Source of the DNA: Oscillospiraceae bacterium
GTDB taxonomy: Bacteria; Bacillota; Clostridia; Oscillospirales; Acutalibacteraceae
Direction of reading: 5' to 3'
Length of the DNA: 64,000 bases
Assembly: GCA_902796905.1 (NCBI GenBank)
Contig: CADBQU010000004.1
Location: forward strand, 44,834-108,833
Positions 44,735 to 52,788 of the stretch are shown one piece after another. The notes under the pieces are model-generated. The model was given only the letters and a program-made list of their open reading frames with translations. It ran no database searches and was not told the DNA's origin. A program made the translations under genes and the position numbers. How positions within the stretch are numbered: position 1 is the first letter of the stretch; every line of letters begins with the position of its first letter.

Positions 44735-46135
44735 TTAAATAGGATGTACCGAATTTTCGGCACTTGAATGTTTATTATCTACTTTATATATACTGTTGTT
44801 CCTTTGTGTAAAAAACTTAACGGCTACTTTATCAAATTGAGCATAAGATAATAAATCTTCTTCCTGAATAACCCAAGGTTTTACTTCTTCTTTTAATTTT
44901 TTAAGCTCTGGCATAATTAAATCCGCAGGACGGCAATCAATAGGTTTTTCGTCTCCTATTATTTTTTTCCTAAACTCTTCTTTTATAGGAATGGGGGTTT
45001 TGCCGTATTCGCCCTTTACCAGTCCTTTAAATTCTTTTGTTGTGGTTTTATATCTTTCTCCGCTTATAACATTTAAAACCGCTTGTGTACCTACTATTTG
45101 CGAAGAAGGCGTTACTAACGGCGGGTATCCGCAATCTTCTCTTACTCTCGGAACCTCAGCTAAAACTTCTTTTAACTTTTCTTCTTTTCCCGCTTGTTTT
45201 AACTGCGAAACAAGGTTGGATAACATTCCGCCCGGAACTTGATAAATAAGGGTTTTTGCATCTACGCCAAGCATAGAAGTATCTAACAATCCGCTTTTTA
45301 TATATTTTTCTCTTAATGTGGCTACATATTGTGTAATCTCGTTTAACGCTTCTAAATCAAGACCGGTATCGTAAGAAGTATTTTTTAGAGCAGCCACCAT
45401 AGATTCCGTTGCCGGATGGCTGGTACCAAGTGCCAAAGGACTCATGGCGGTATCAACAAAATCGGCTCCCGCCTCTATTGCTTTCAGTAAAACCATAGAA
45501 GCCAAACCCGAAGTATAATGAGAATGAACCTGTACCGGAATTTTAATATTTTCTTTTAAATCCTTAACTAAATCATAAACCCTATACGGTGTTAAAAGTC
45601 CCGCCATATCTTTTATGCAAATGCTGTCCGCACCTTCGTTTTCAAGCTGTTTTGCATAATTTACATAATATTCGTTTGTAAAAACTTCGCCGGTAGTATA
45701 AGAAATAGCAGCCTGAACATGTCCGCCTTCTTTTTTAGATGCGGCTATTGCTGTTTTTAAATTTCTTATATCGTTTAAAGCATCAAAAATTCTTAAAATA
45801 TCTATACCGTTAGAAATACTCTTCTTAACAAAATACTCTACAACATCATCTGCGTAATGGCGGTAGCCCAACATATTCTGTCCCCTGAAAAGCATTTGCA
45901 ATTTTGTATTTTTGCATTCTTTTCTTATAATTCTAAGTCTTTCCCAAGGGTCTTCATTTAAAAATCTTAAGCAAGAGTCAAATGTGGCTCCGCCCCAACA
46001 TTCCAAAGAATGAAAGCCTATTTTATCAAGCTTTGGCAGCATAGGAAGCATTTCCTCGGTAGTCATACGGGTAGCTATTAAAGACTGATGAGCGTCCCTT
46101 AAAACGGTTTCGGTAATTCCTATTTTTTTATTCAT
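44735..46135 (-). CDS. OadA/5S-type carboxyltransferase subunit (pyruvate/oxaloacetate)
   Basis: A 466-residue TIM-barrel enzyme that moves a carboxyl group between biotin and pyruvate/oxaloacetate. Signatures: TETVLRDAHQSLIATRM (metal Asp), ECWGGATFDSCLRFL, LFRGQNMLGYRHYADDVV, CIKDMAGLL (the carboxylated Lys) and VHSHYTSG (two metal His), then the PYC_OADA helical domain with PGGMLSNL. There is no biotin domain at the C-terminus; that is supplied by the separate gene at 46338. With the 46767 gene the set resembles a transcarboxylase. The name oadA is possible but the partner reaction is unproven. Confidence 0.88.
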   Translation of the reverse strand: MNKKIGITETVLRDAHQSLIATRMTTEEMLPMLPKLDKIGFHSLECWGGATFDSCLRFLNEDPWERLRIIRKECKNTKLQMLFRGQNMLGYRHYADDVVEYFVKKSISNGIDILRIFDALNDIRNLKTAIAASKKEGGHVQAAISYTTGEVFTNEYYVNYAKQLENEGADSICIKDMAGLLTPYRVYDLVKDLKENIKIPVQVHSHYTSGLASMVLLKAIEAGADFVDTAMSPLALGTSHPATESMVAALKNTSYDTGLDLEALNEITQYVATLREKYIKSGLLDTSMLGVDAKTLIYQVPGGMLSNLVSQLKQAGKEEKLKEVLAEVPRVREDCGYPPLVTPSSQIVGTQAVLNVISGERYKTTTKEFKGLVKGEYGKTPIPIKEEFRKKIIGDEKPIDCRPADLIMPELKKLKEEVKPWVIQEEDLLSYAQFDKVAVKFFTQRNNSIYKVDNKHSSAENSVHPI

Positions 46136-46153
46136 AAGCTAAAACTCCAAATT

Positions 46154-46181
46154 AAATGTAACATTTGTATTAACGTTAATA
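46154..46181. promoter_or_regulatory. two adjacent palindromes upstream of the OadA-like gene
   Basis: AAATGTAACATTT (46154-46166) and the perfect 14-bp palindrome TATTAACGTTAATA (46168-46181) lie 19-46 bases upstream of the ATG. They lack the run of T of a terminator and may be operators. The rest of the 46136-46337 gap is AT-rich. Confidence 0.4.
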
Positions 46182-46337
46182 TTTATGCCTTTGCGCCGCA
46201 CTTTTTAATTTTTTTCTTTAAGGTGCATATAAAATTTCACACTTTTAGGTCTTTGGTTTTATTATTTTTTAAGTTATTTTATATAATCTTAAAATTTTAA
46301 AAATATTTTTAAAACAATCTAATATAAACTTTTTAAA

Positions 46338-46721
46338 TTAATTTAAAGATAAAAGTAAAGTTCCGGATTCAACCGAATTTCCGGTACTTACGTTAACATC
46401 GGCTACTGTTCCGTCGTTGGGCGCGCAAATTTCGTTTTCCATTTTTAAGGCTTCTAAAATAATCAAAACATCGCCCTTTTTAACACTGTCGCCTTTTTTA
46501 ACGTTAACGGATAATATTGTTCCGGGCATAGGACTTTCTATTTTTATGCTGCCTGCGGAAGCGGAATTTGCACTTTGGCTTTTGGCTTCGGCTATAGGTT
46601 CGCTTTTGGGTGCCGAAGCATTAGCGGTATTGTTTGCACCATTAAAATCCGAAGAACCGCCTATTTCTTCTACCGTAACATCATAAGCTTTACCGTTAAC
46701 GGTTACTTTTAACTGTTTCAT
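46338..46721 (-). CDS. biotin carboxyl carrier protein (biotin/lipoyl domain)
   Basis: A 127-residue protein. The start is ATG 46721 (AAGGAG, 7 bases before). The N-terminal KQLKVTVNGKAYDVTVEEIG is the usual beginning of OAD gamma/1.3S-type carriers. An Ala/Pro/Ser-rich linker (about 33-60) leads to the biotinyl domain PMPGTILSVNVKKGDSVKKG with LEALKMENEI, where the Lys of AlKM is biotinylated. It lies 45 bases downstream of the carboxyltransferase gene and carries carboxyl between it and the OadA-like subunit. Confidence 0.94.
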   Translation of the reverse strand: MKQLKVTVNGKAYDVTVEEIGGSSDFNGANNTANASAPKSEPIAEAKSQSANSASAGSIKIESPMPGTILSVNVKKGDSVKKGDVLIILEALKMENEICAPNDGTVADVNVSTGNSVESGTLLLSLN

Positions 46722-46766
46722 ATAATTTCTCCTTAACAATAATTTTATTATTTATTTTATTAAAAA

Positions 46767-48173
46767 TTACAACGGCATATCAGTATGCTTTTTGTTTAAT
46801 GTATTTACTCTTTTACCGCTTAACATATCTAAAACTTCGGCTAATTTTTTATTGGCCTGTTCAAGCGTTATAATATCGTTTACTATTGCGCTTTCGGCTG
46901 CCTTAAAGGCGTTACATTCATTTTGCAAATATTCTTTTTCCAAATCTTCTCTGTTTTCGCCTTTTAAAAGTTTTTCTTTATATAATAATTCTACAGCCGC
47001 CGTTTCCTCAAGCGCGCCTATTTTAGCGCACGGCAAAGCCAAGGTGTAATCTGCGGCGCTTGCAACAGAAGCAAAAGAAACAAAAGCCGAGCCTATTGCG
47101 TATCCGTTTATAAGCGTTATTTTTTGCGTTGAAGCTTCCGAATAACTTTGGGTTAATGCCGCAAAAACTTTTTCTCCGCCTAAAATTTCAGTGTTAAACA
47201 ACGGCGCAAATCCCTTTAAATCCAAAAGGGTTACAACCGGTATACTGAAAGCGTCTAAAAATCTGATAAATCCCGTGGCTTTTTTTGCAGCTTTTGCGGT
47301 TAAATATTTATCGTTTGAATTATTAGCAATAATACCTACGGTAAAACCGCCTATTCTTGCAAATCCGGTTATTAAATCATCGGCATATTTTGCGTTAAGT
47401 TCCATAAAACTGTTGCTGTCGGCAATGGATTTAATTACGGCCGAAACATCGGAATTGTCTTTGATATCACTTTCGGTAAAATCCAAATCGGGATATACAA
47501 CCGATAAATTGTTCTGCGGTAAATAACAAAATACATTTTTGGTTATTTCCACAGCCTCGGCATAATCTTTCGCTTCAAAATCCACTAAACCGTTTAAATA
47601 ACAAAATTCGCTGCTTCCGATTTTTAAATCGGTTGAATTATTATCGGCTTTTTTTATAATTTCGGGAGAAGTTAAATAAAATTCTCCGCCTTTAATCATA
47701 ATTTTTATATCGGCTAAGCTTGCCAATATTGCCGCCGTACCTATGCAGCTGCCGTTAATAATTGCTATTTGGGGCACTACGCCCGAAATGCTGTTGCTTA
47801 AAGATATAATTTTACCAAAGGCGTTTAACGTTTCCATACCTTCGTTAAAAAACATTCCGTTGCTGTTAAATACGGCTACTACCGGCATACCGTTTTCCGC
47901 AGCCTTTTTATAAACGTTTTCTATTTTTTTTATGGCTTTTAAACCTATGGCTCCGCTATTTAATGAAATATCCTGATAATAGGCATAAACGGGACAGCCC
48001 GAAATATATCCAAATGCCGTAAAAGTACCGCACTGTTCGTTTTTAACGGTAACAAATTTGTTTATTTCAGTACACGTTCCGTTGTCAAAAAGTTTAAAAA
48101 ATTCTAATTTGGAGTCGGTTTCCAAATTTAAAAGCGTATTGTTTAAACAATCCTTAACCTCTTTGCAATTCAT
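46767..48173 (-). CDS. acyl-CoA carboxyltransferase-like subunit (12S/PCC-beta type, divergent)
   Basis: A 468-residue protein with two crotonase-fold halves as in propionyl-CoA carboxylase beta. N-half: GYISGCPVYAYYQDISLNSGAIG, an AAENGMPVVAVFNSNGMFFNEG loop and INGSCIGTAAILASLADI. C-half: FIRFLDAFSIPVVTLLDLKGF and INGYAIGSAFVSFASVASAAD. It is about 50 residues shorter and clearly more divergent than typical PCC-beta/MmdA, with the usual oxyanion-loop glycines partly changed, so the substrate cannot be named. It is the first gene of the carboxyltransferase set; its leader contains a decayed cloverleaf repeat. Confidence 0.8.
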   Translation of the reverse strand: MNCKEVKDCLNNTLLNLETDSKLEFFKLFDNGTCTEINKFVTVKNEQCGTFTAFGYISGCPVYAYYQDISLNSGAIGLKAIKKIENVYKKAAENGMPVVAVFNSNGMFFNEGMETLNAFGKIISLSNSISGVVPQIAIINGSCIGTAAILASLADIKIMIKGGEFYLTSPEIIKKADNNSTDLKIGSSEFCYLNGLVDFEAKDYAEAVEITKNVFCYLPQNNLSVVYPDLDFTESDIKDNSDVSAVIKSIADSNSFMELNAKYADDLITGFARIGGFTVGIIANNSNDKYLTAKAAKKATGFIRFLDAFSIPVVTLLDLKGFAPLFNTEILGGEKVFAALTQSYSEASTQKITLINGYAIGSAFVSFASVASAADYTLALPCAKIGALEETAAVELLYKEKLLKGENREDLEKEYLQNECNAFKAAESAIVNDIITLEQANKKLAEVLDMLSGKRVNTLNKKHTDMPL

Positions 48174-48232
48174 ATTTTTCCTCCGAAAAATTTTTATTTT
48201 TTATTGTTTTTTATTGTTTTTAAATTTATTAT

Positions 48233-48375
48233 AAAACCAAAGCCCAAAGGCTTTAACGGATTTAGCCGTTTTTAAGCTTACCCTAAATGTTTTACCATTC
48301 TATAAAGCGGACATAACGCAAGTTAAAAAAGCCTTAAAAAATGCAAAAACCAAAGGTTTTACTTTGCTCTTTATA
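48233..48375 (+). repeat. cloverleaf repeat, copy 3 (decayed double copy)
   Basis: The segment aligns by eye with copies 7 and 8 in the same order. AAAACC, AAAGCCCAAAGGCTTT and AACGGATTTAGCCGTT match copy 7, with mispairs in the third arm. CCATTCTATAAAGCGGACAT matches TCATTCAACGGAGCAGACGC at the start of copy 8. The second unit keeps an AAAACC/GGTTTT hairpin and is enclosed by TATAAAG/CTTTATA. It covers most of the 48174-48492 gap; the remainder has a promoter at 48440. Confidence 0.7.
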
Positions 48376-48439
48376 AGAATATTTTACACAAAAGCAAAGC
48401 ATAAGTTATTAAAAATGCAGAATATCACATCTATAAAAC

Positions 48440-48467
48440 ATTATACCATAAATTTTTTAAATAACAA
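48440..48467 (-). promoter_or_regulatory. possible promoter of the carboxyltransferase set
   Basis: On the minus strand: TTGTTA (48467-48462), 16-base spacer, TATAAT (48445-48440). It would give a leader of about 260 bases containing the decayed repeat. Confidence 0.5.
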
Positions 48468-48492
48468 TAAATTAAAATTAATTTAAATAAAA

Positions 48493-48897
48493 TTAATTAC
48501 CGCATTTTTTCATAAAAGATAAAATTTTAAGTTCGTAAGAATTTTCGTCTTTTAAAAAACCTAATTTTTTTATAATATTAAAGCCTTCCGAATTTATATT
48601 ATTAAAAGCTTTAACGCTCAAAATATTTCTTTCTTCGGCAATATGTAAAACCGTGCGTATAAGACCGTCTGCTATGGCTTCATCATTAAATTTTAAATAT
48701 AAAACCGTTATTTCGCTTTTATTATTGTTTTTATCGTTTTTTTCGCAATTTGCATTTACTTCAAAAATAATATATCCGTAAACTTCGTTTTGGCTGAATG
48801 CTTTTATTAAAAAACGGCTTTCTTTTAATTCTACATTTGCTTTTTTAAAAACTTCGGCTTTGTTTTCTTTATTTTCTTCAAGTAATATATTAAGCAT
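48493..48897 (-). CDS. GNAT-fold protein, small
   Basis: A 134-residue protein. The pattern VYGYIIFEVNA, ITVLYLKFNDEAIADGLIRTVLHIAEERN and the closing NSEGFNIIKKLGFLKDEN are those of a small GNAT acetyltransferase; the acetyl-CoA-binding R/QxxGxG/A loop is degenerate, so activity is uncertain. Asn/Lys-rich residues near 53-62 form a loop insertion. It lies 14 bases downstream of the rluB-type gene and is co-transcribed with it. Confidence 0.6.
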   Translation of the reverse strand: MLNILLEENKENKAEVFKKANVELKESRFLIKAFSQNEVYGYIIFEVNANCEKNDKNNNKSEITVLYLKFNDEAIADGLIRTVLHIAEERNILSVKAFNNINSEGFNIIKKLGFLKDENSYELKILSFMKKCGN

Positions 48898-48911
48898 TAA
48901 TATCTCCGCGA

Positions 48912-49652
48912 TTAATTTTTATTTTTTGCAACGCTAACGCTTTGCAAATGCTGCATTTCTTTTTCGTTAAGTTCTCTCCATGCACCGGTTTTAAGCATAC
49001 CCAATTTTACTCCGGCAATCTCGGTCCTTTTTAAACGAATAACCGTTAAACCTACGGCCTCGCACATTCTTCTTATTTGTCGGTTTCTACCTTCGTAAAT
49101 GCAAAAATGTAAAACGGTACGGTTTTCTTCGGCGGATATTACGCTTACTTCGCAGGGTTTTGTTTTAACGCCGTCCAGCATTATGCCGCAGGTAAGCTCG
49201 GTCAACATATCTTCTGTTACTTTTTCTCTAACGGTTACCCTGTAAACTTTTGAAACATGACGGCTCGGATGAGTAAGTTTGTTTGCAAATTCTCCGTCGT
49301 TGGTCATTAAAAGCAAACCTTCCGACTGTTTATCAAGCCTTCCTACCGGAAAAAGCCTAACCCCTGCGTCCTGCACCAATTCTTCAACACACTTTCTTCC
49401 CAGTTCGTCCTGCATGGTTGTAACAAAACCTCTGGGCTTATGAAGCATTATGTACATTTTTGTTTTTAAAGGCAAAACTATTTTACCCTTAAACATAATT
49501 TTATCTCTTATAGGGTCTACTTTATCGCCCAACTGTGCAATTCTTCCATTAACTTTAACATTTTTATTTAAAATATATTCTTCGGCTTTTCTTCTTGAGC
49601 AAACACCGGCTTCCGATAAAAATTTTTGTAATCTTTCTTTATTGTCTTTCAT
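48912..49652 (-). CDS. rluB: rRNA pseudouridine synthase, RsuA/RluB family
   Basis: Isomerises a uridine in rRNA (U2605 of 23S in Bacillus RluB). The 246 residues comprise an N-terminal S4 domain (about 5-55, LQKFLSEAGVCSRRKAEEYI) and the catalytic domain with PVGRLDKQSEGLLLMTNDG (catalytic Asp), HPSRHVSKVYRV and EGRNRQIRRMCEAVGL. It sits after the D-Ala-D-Ala carboxypeptidase gene, as in Bacillus. Confidence 0.92.
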   Translation of the reverse strand: MKDNKERLQKFLSEAGVCSRRKAEEYILNKNVKVNGRIAQLGDKVDPIRDKIMFKGKIVLPLKTKMYIMLHKPRGFVTTMQDELGRKCVEELVQDAGVRLFPVGRLDKQSEGLLLMTNDGEFANKLTHPSRHVSKVYRVTVREKVTEDMLTELTCGIMLDGVKTKPCEVSVISAEENRTVLHFCIYEGRNRQIRRMCEAVGLTVIRLKRTEIAGVKLGMLKTGAWRELNEKEMQHLQSVSVAKNKN

Positions 49653-49702
49653 TATTAAATTCCTTATTAAATTCCTTTTTGCATTTTAAAAAAATTATAT
49701 AT

Positions 49703-50830
49703 CTATCCCAATAACAATAAAAAATTTTTTATAATAATTTTAAAAAAACTTGTGTTTGTTTTTGATATATCGCTTACCGTTTTAATATTAAACGCAGATA
49801 CTTTTTTCCCATTTAAATAATAATCTATACTGCCTACCGTATTATTTTTAAAAACCGGCGCATACAGTATTTTTTTTATATTAATTTTATAGCTTATGTT
49901 TTTTCGTTCTTCGTTTGTTAAAGAAATATTTATATCCGGTATTTTTACTTCAACTCTGTCTGCATTACCGTTTACTACCGCAACCGTATTATCAATACCC
50001 AAATCTTCGGAACTTATATTATAATTATATAATTTTAATAAACTTTCGTCTAAAAGTTCTTTATGGTCTTTCCAATCATCAGGGTCTTTTAAAGTTACCG
50101 CTATTACCCTTTTGTTTTCTTTTTCGGCAAAGCTTACCAAACATCTTCCCGATTTTTTGGTAAATCCGGTTTTTACGCCTTTTATATAATCGTATTCCAA
50201 AAGTTTGTTATGGTTTTTAAGCGTTACCGTGATTTTGGGCTCTTTAAAACAAACGGTTACCTGTTTTAAAGAAACGGCATTTTTAAAGCTGTTGTTTTTA
50301 AGCGCTTCTTTAGTTAATATTGCCATATCGTAGCAAGTAGAAAAATGCCTGTCTGAATCTAAGCCCGAAGGCGTATCAAAATTGGTGTTTTTCATTCCCA
50401 AAGCCTTTGCTTTTTTATTCATAAGAACGGTAAAGTTCTTAATACTGCCCGAAATTGCAATGGCTGCGGCATTGGCCGCGTCGTTACCGCTTGATAAAAG
50501 CATACCGTAAAGTAAATCTTTATATGTAACCGTATAACCGCTTTTAAGCCCCATAGAAGTCCCTTCGGTTTTAACCATTTCATCGGTAATTAATACGGTT
50601 TTATCGGGCGTATTTTGTTCTGCCAAAATAAGCGAAGTCATAATTTTGGTAGTGCTTGCCATAGAAAGTTTTAAATTTATGTTTTCTCCTAAAATTACTC
50701 CGCCTGTATCAGCATTTATTGCAATATAAGCCTTTGCGCTTATAGCTTTGGCTTTTAATGTAAATATATTAAAATAAAGTACATTAAACAAAAACAGCAA
50801 CGATAATACTAAAGAAATAATTTTTTTCAT
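49703..50830 (-). CDS. D-alanyl-D-alanine carboxypeptidase (DacF/DacB type)
   Basis: A 375-residue penicillin-binding protein that trims peptidoglycan stem peptides. A signal peptide (about 1-31) is followed by the peptidase S11 domain with STTK (nucleophile Ser and Lys), SSGNDAAN (SxN motif) and VKTGFTKKSGR (KTG motif). A C-terminal beta domain and a final hydrophobic helix (IIIKNFLLLLG) anchor it to the membrane. Its position next to ytfJ, scpA and scpB matches the sporulation-linked DacB/DacF locus. A long hairpin in its leader covers the ribosome site. Confidence 0.92.
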   Translation of the reverse strand: MKKIISLVLSLLFLFNVLYFNIFTLKAKAISAKAYIAINADTGGVILGENINLKLSMASTTKIMTSLILAEQNTPDKTVLITDEMVKTEGTSMGLKSGYTVTYKDLLYGMLLSSGNDAANAAAIAISGSIKNFTVLMNKKAKALGMKNTNFDTPSGLDSDRHFSTCYDMAILTKEALKNNSFKNAVSLKQVTVCFKEPKITVTLKNHNKLLEYDYIKGVKTGFTKKSGRCLVSFAEKENKRVIAVTLKDPDDWKDHKELLDESLLKLYNYNISSEDLGIDNTVAVVNGNADRVEVKIPDINISLTNEERKNISYKINIKKILYAPVFKNNTVGSIDYYLNGKKVSAFNIKTVSDISKTNTSFFKIIIKNFLLLLG

Positions 50831-50837
50831 AAATAAC

Positions 50838-50887
50838 CCACCGAATAATATTAAAAATTCATTTAATAAATAATATTATTCGGGAGG
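50838..50887 (-). promoter_or_regulatory. leader hairpin covering the ribosome site of the carboxypeptidase gene
   Basis: CCGAATAATATTA (50841-50853) pairs perfectly with TAATATTATTCGG (50871-50883), and the stem can extend on both sides. On the minus strand the ribosome site GGTGGG is in the extended stem, 6 bases before the ATG. It is not followed by a run of T, so it does not look like a terminator. Confidence 0.45.
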
Positions 50888-50979
50888 TTTTGTTTATAAC
50901 AATATTTTTTTCGGCAAACAATAAAATTTTAAAACCGAAAAACAGCTTTATATATTTATTGAAAATTATTATAAATAAA

Positions 50980-51384
50980 CTAATCCTCTTTTATTTCTAC
51001 CGTGGTTTCGTTTTGTTCTTTTTTAGATTTAAATAAAGATTTTATTTTATCAAAAAGCTCCGGAACCAAGGATACGGCTTTATCCGCAAAACCTTCTGCA
51101 TTGTTAATGTTTAAAATTCTGACATTGTTGTCGCATACGGCTATAAAGCATATAGGAACCACACTTACGCCGGCTCCGCCGCCGCCGCCGAAATTAGAAG
51201 CATTATTTTTGTTTTTTAAATCCACTCCGCCGCTTGCAATACCGAAAGTTATTTTAGATACCGGTATAACGGTTACTTCTCCTGCCGCTATAGGATTACC
51301 TATAATAGTATCGGCGTCTACCATAGAACGAATTTCTTCAATAGCGGTTTCCATAATTTCCGAAATGTTATTTTTTTCTGCCAT
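50980..51384 (-). CDS. ytfJ: sporulation protein YtfJ (GerW family)
   Basis: A 134-residue protein; the start is ATG 51384, MAEKNNISEIM. The family signature is intact: VDADTIIGNPI, VTVIPVSKITFGIASGGVD, then FGGGGGAGVSVVPICFIAV. YtfJ is made in the forespore under sigma F and is needed for germination in Bacillus. It lies between DUF2953 and the carboxypeptidase gene, the conserved order. A sigma-F promoter could not be seen with confidence. Confidence 0.93.
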   Translation of the reverse strand: MAEKNNISEIMETAIEEIRSMVDADTIIGNPIAAGEVTVIPVSKITFGIASGGVDLKNKNNASNFGGGGGAGVSVVPICFIAVCDNNVRILNINNAEGFADKAVSLVPELFDKIKSLFKSKKEQNETTVEIKED

Positions 51385-51505
51385 ATTTACCATCCTGTTC
51401 TTTTTTATTTTTAAACATTTTTTATTCTGTTTTTCTTTTACTTTTTTATTTATTTATAAAAAACATTGCTGATAATAAAATGCTTTTAAAAGCCTTTTTA
51501 AAATA

Positions 51506-52114
51506 TTATTTTCTGTTTTTAGCCTTTAAAAACGCAATTAAAATTAATATCGCATTTTTTAAAACCGTTAAAGGCTTAAACAAAATTTCAGCGTTAATTT
51601 CACACTTAAAACATTCATTGTCAAAATCCGAATTTATATTTACATTTTGTTTTTTAACAACAAAAGTATTATTAACCAAAGCCACGGCACTGTAAACTGC
51701 CGCGTTAATAATCCCGTAAACTATTCCGGTTTTTGCCGGGTCTTTTTCGCCGTAGGTTGCCGTAAAACTGTATTTCAATTTTGAATTTTTAAAAATATTA
51801 AACAAACCTTTTAAAGCGCTTACCGTAACATCCTTTAAAAAAGCTAACGCCTCTATTGTTCCCTTTTCTTTTTTTATTTTTTCCAAAACATTTTCTTTTT
51901 TATTATTTTTCGTATTATCCGCTTTTTTATTTTTGTTTTTGGCTTCTTTTTTATTTTTTTCTTTTACTGTACCGGGTAAAACTTTAAATTTTAAAAAAAG
52001 CCATTTTACCGTTACATACGGTTCTCCGTTATAAATAATTTTTAATTTTAACGGCAGCAAAAGCAATATAAAAATAAAAAGCAGAATACTTAAAACAATT
52101 ATTAAAGCTTTCAT
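51506..52114 (-). CDS. DUF2953 protein
   Basis: A 202-residue protein: an N-terminal membrane helix (about 1-22), a charged Lys/Asn-rich middle (about 50-85), and a C-terminal DUF2953 domain with YGEKDPAKTGIVYGIINAAVY and the FKCEINAEILFKPLTVLKNA tail, ending in a hydrophobic helix. This protein accompanies ytfJ in spore-formers and is thought to act in the forespore membrane; the function is unknown. Confidence 0.85.
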   Translation of the reverse strand: MKALIIVLSILLFIFILLLLPLKLKIIYNGEPYVTVKWLFLKFKVLPGTVKEKNKKEAKNKNKKADNTKNNKKENVLEKIKKEKGTIEALAFLKDVTVSALKGLFNIFKNSKLKYSFTATYGEKDPAKTGIVYGIINAAVYSAVALVNNTFVVKKQNVNINSDFDNECFKCEINAEILFKPLTVLKNAILILIAFLKAKNRK

Positions 52115-52162
52115 AAAAACTTCCGTTCTTTTTATAGTACAGTATTTTTTGTAAACTGTGTA

Positions 52163-52738
52163 TTACTTTTCTTCGTCTATTACCATTTCCGGTATGGTTT
52201 CGTTAATTATAAGCTGCTCGGCTTGACCTGCCAAATCCTTAGGCAATTTAGGCAAATCTTCTAAGCTTTCCAAAGAAAAGCAGCGCAAAAATGTATCGGT
52301 AGTTCCGTAAAGCAAAGGTCTTCCGGGAAGTTCCAGCCTTCCTTTTTCTTCTATTAAGTCTTTTTCTACCAAAGTAGAAACTACGCCCGAACAATCTACG
52401 CCTCTTACCTGTTCTATAAAAGCTTTGGTTATAGGCTGATTATAAGCTACAACCGCCAAAACCTCAAAAGCAGCCGGAGAAAGCGGTGTTTTGCGTTTTA
52501 TATCAAACGCTTTTTTTATATATTCGCCGTACTCTTTAAGCGTAGTTATTTGGTAAGAATTATTAAGTTTTAAAACCTTTAAGCCTACCGCTTCTAAATC
52601 TTTATTTAAATCCGCTACAGTGTCTTCCAAAAAATCGCGCGCTACATTAAACACTTCACAAAGGCGGTCGGTTATTTGAGGCTCTCCGCCTGCAAAAAGC
52701 ACTGCGGATAAAGCAGGTTTAAGTTCCGCTTTGGTCAT
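52163..52738 (-). CDS. scpB: segregation and condensation protein B
   Basis: A 191-residue kleisin-associated protein with two winged helices: VLFAGGEPQITDRLCEVF in the first, and PAAFEVLAVVAYNQPITKAF followed by IEQVRGVDCSGVVSTLVEKD in the second. It binds ScpA and SMC for chromosome condensation. It lies 50 bases downstream of scpA. Confidence 0.95.
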   Translation of the reverse strand: MTKAELKPALSAVLFAGGEPQITDRLCEVFNVARDFLEDTVADLNKDLEAVGLKVLKLNNSYQITTLKEYGEYIKKAFDIKRKTPLSPAAFEVLAVVAYNQPITKAFIEQVRGVDCSGVVSTLVEKDLIEEKGRLELPGRPLLYGTTDTFLRCFSLESLEDLPKLPKDLAGQAEQLIINETIPEMVIDEEK

Positions 52739-52788
52739 AATTTTTTCCCCTTCAGTATATCAAAAATAACTTTTATTAAACCATTAAA

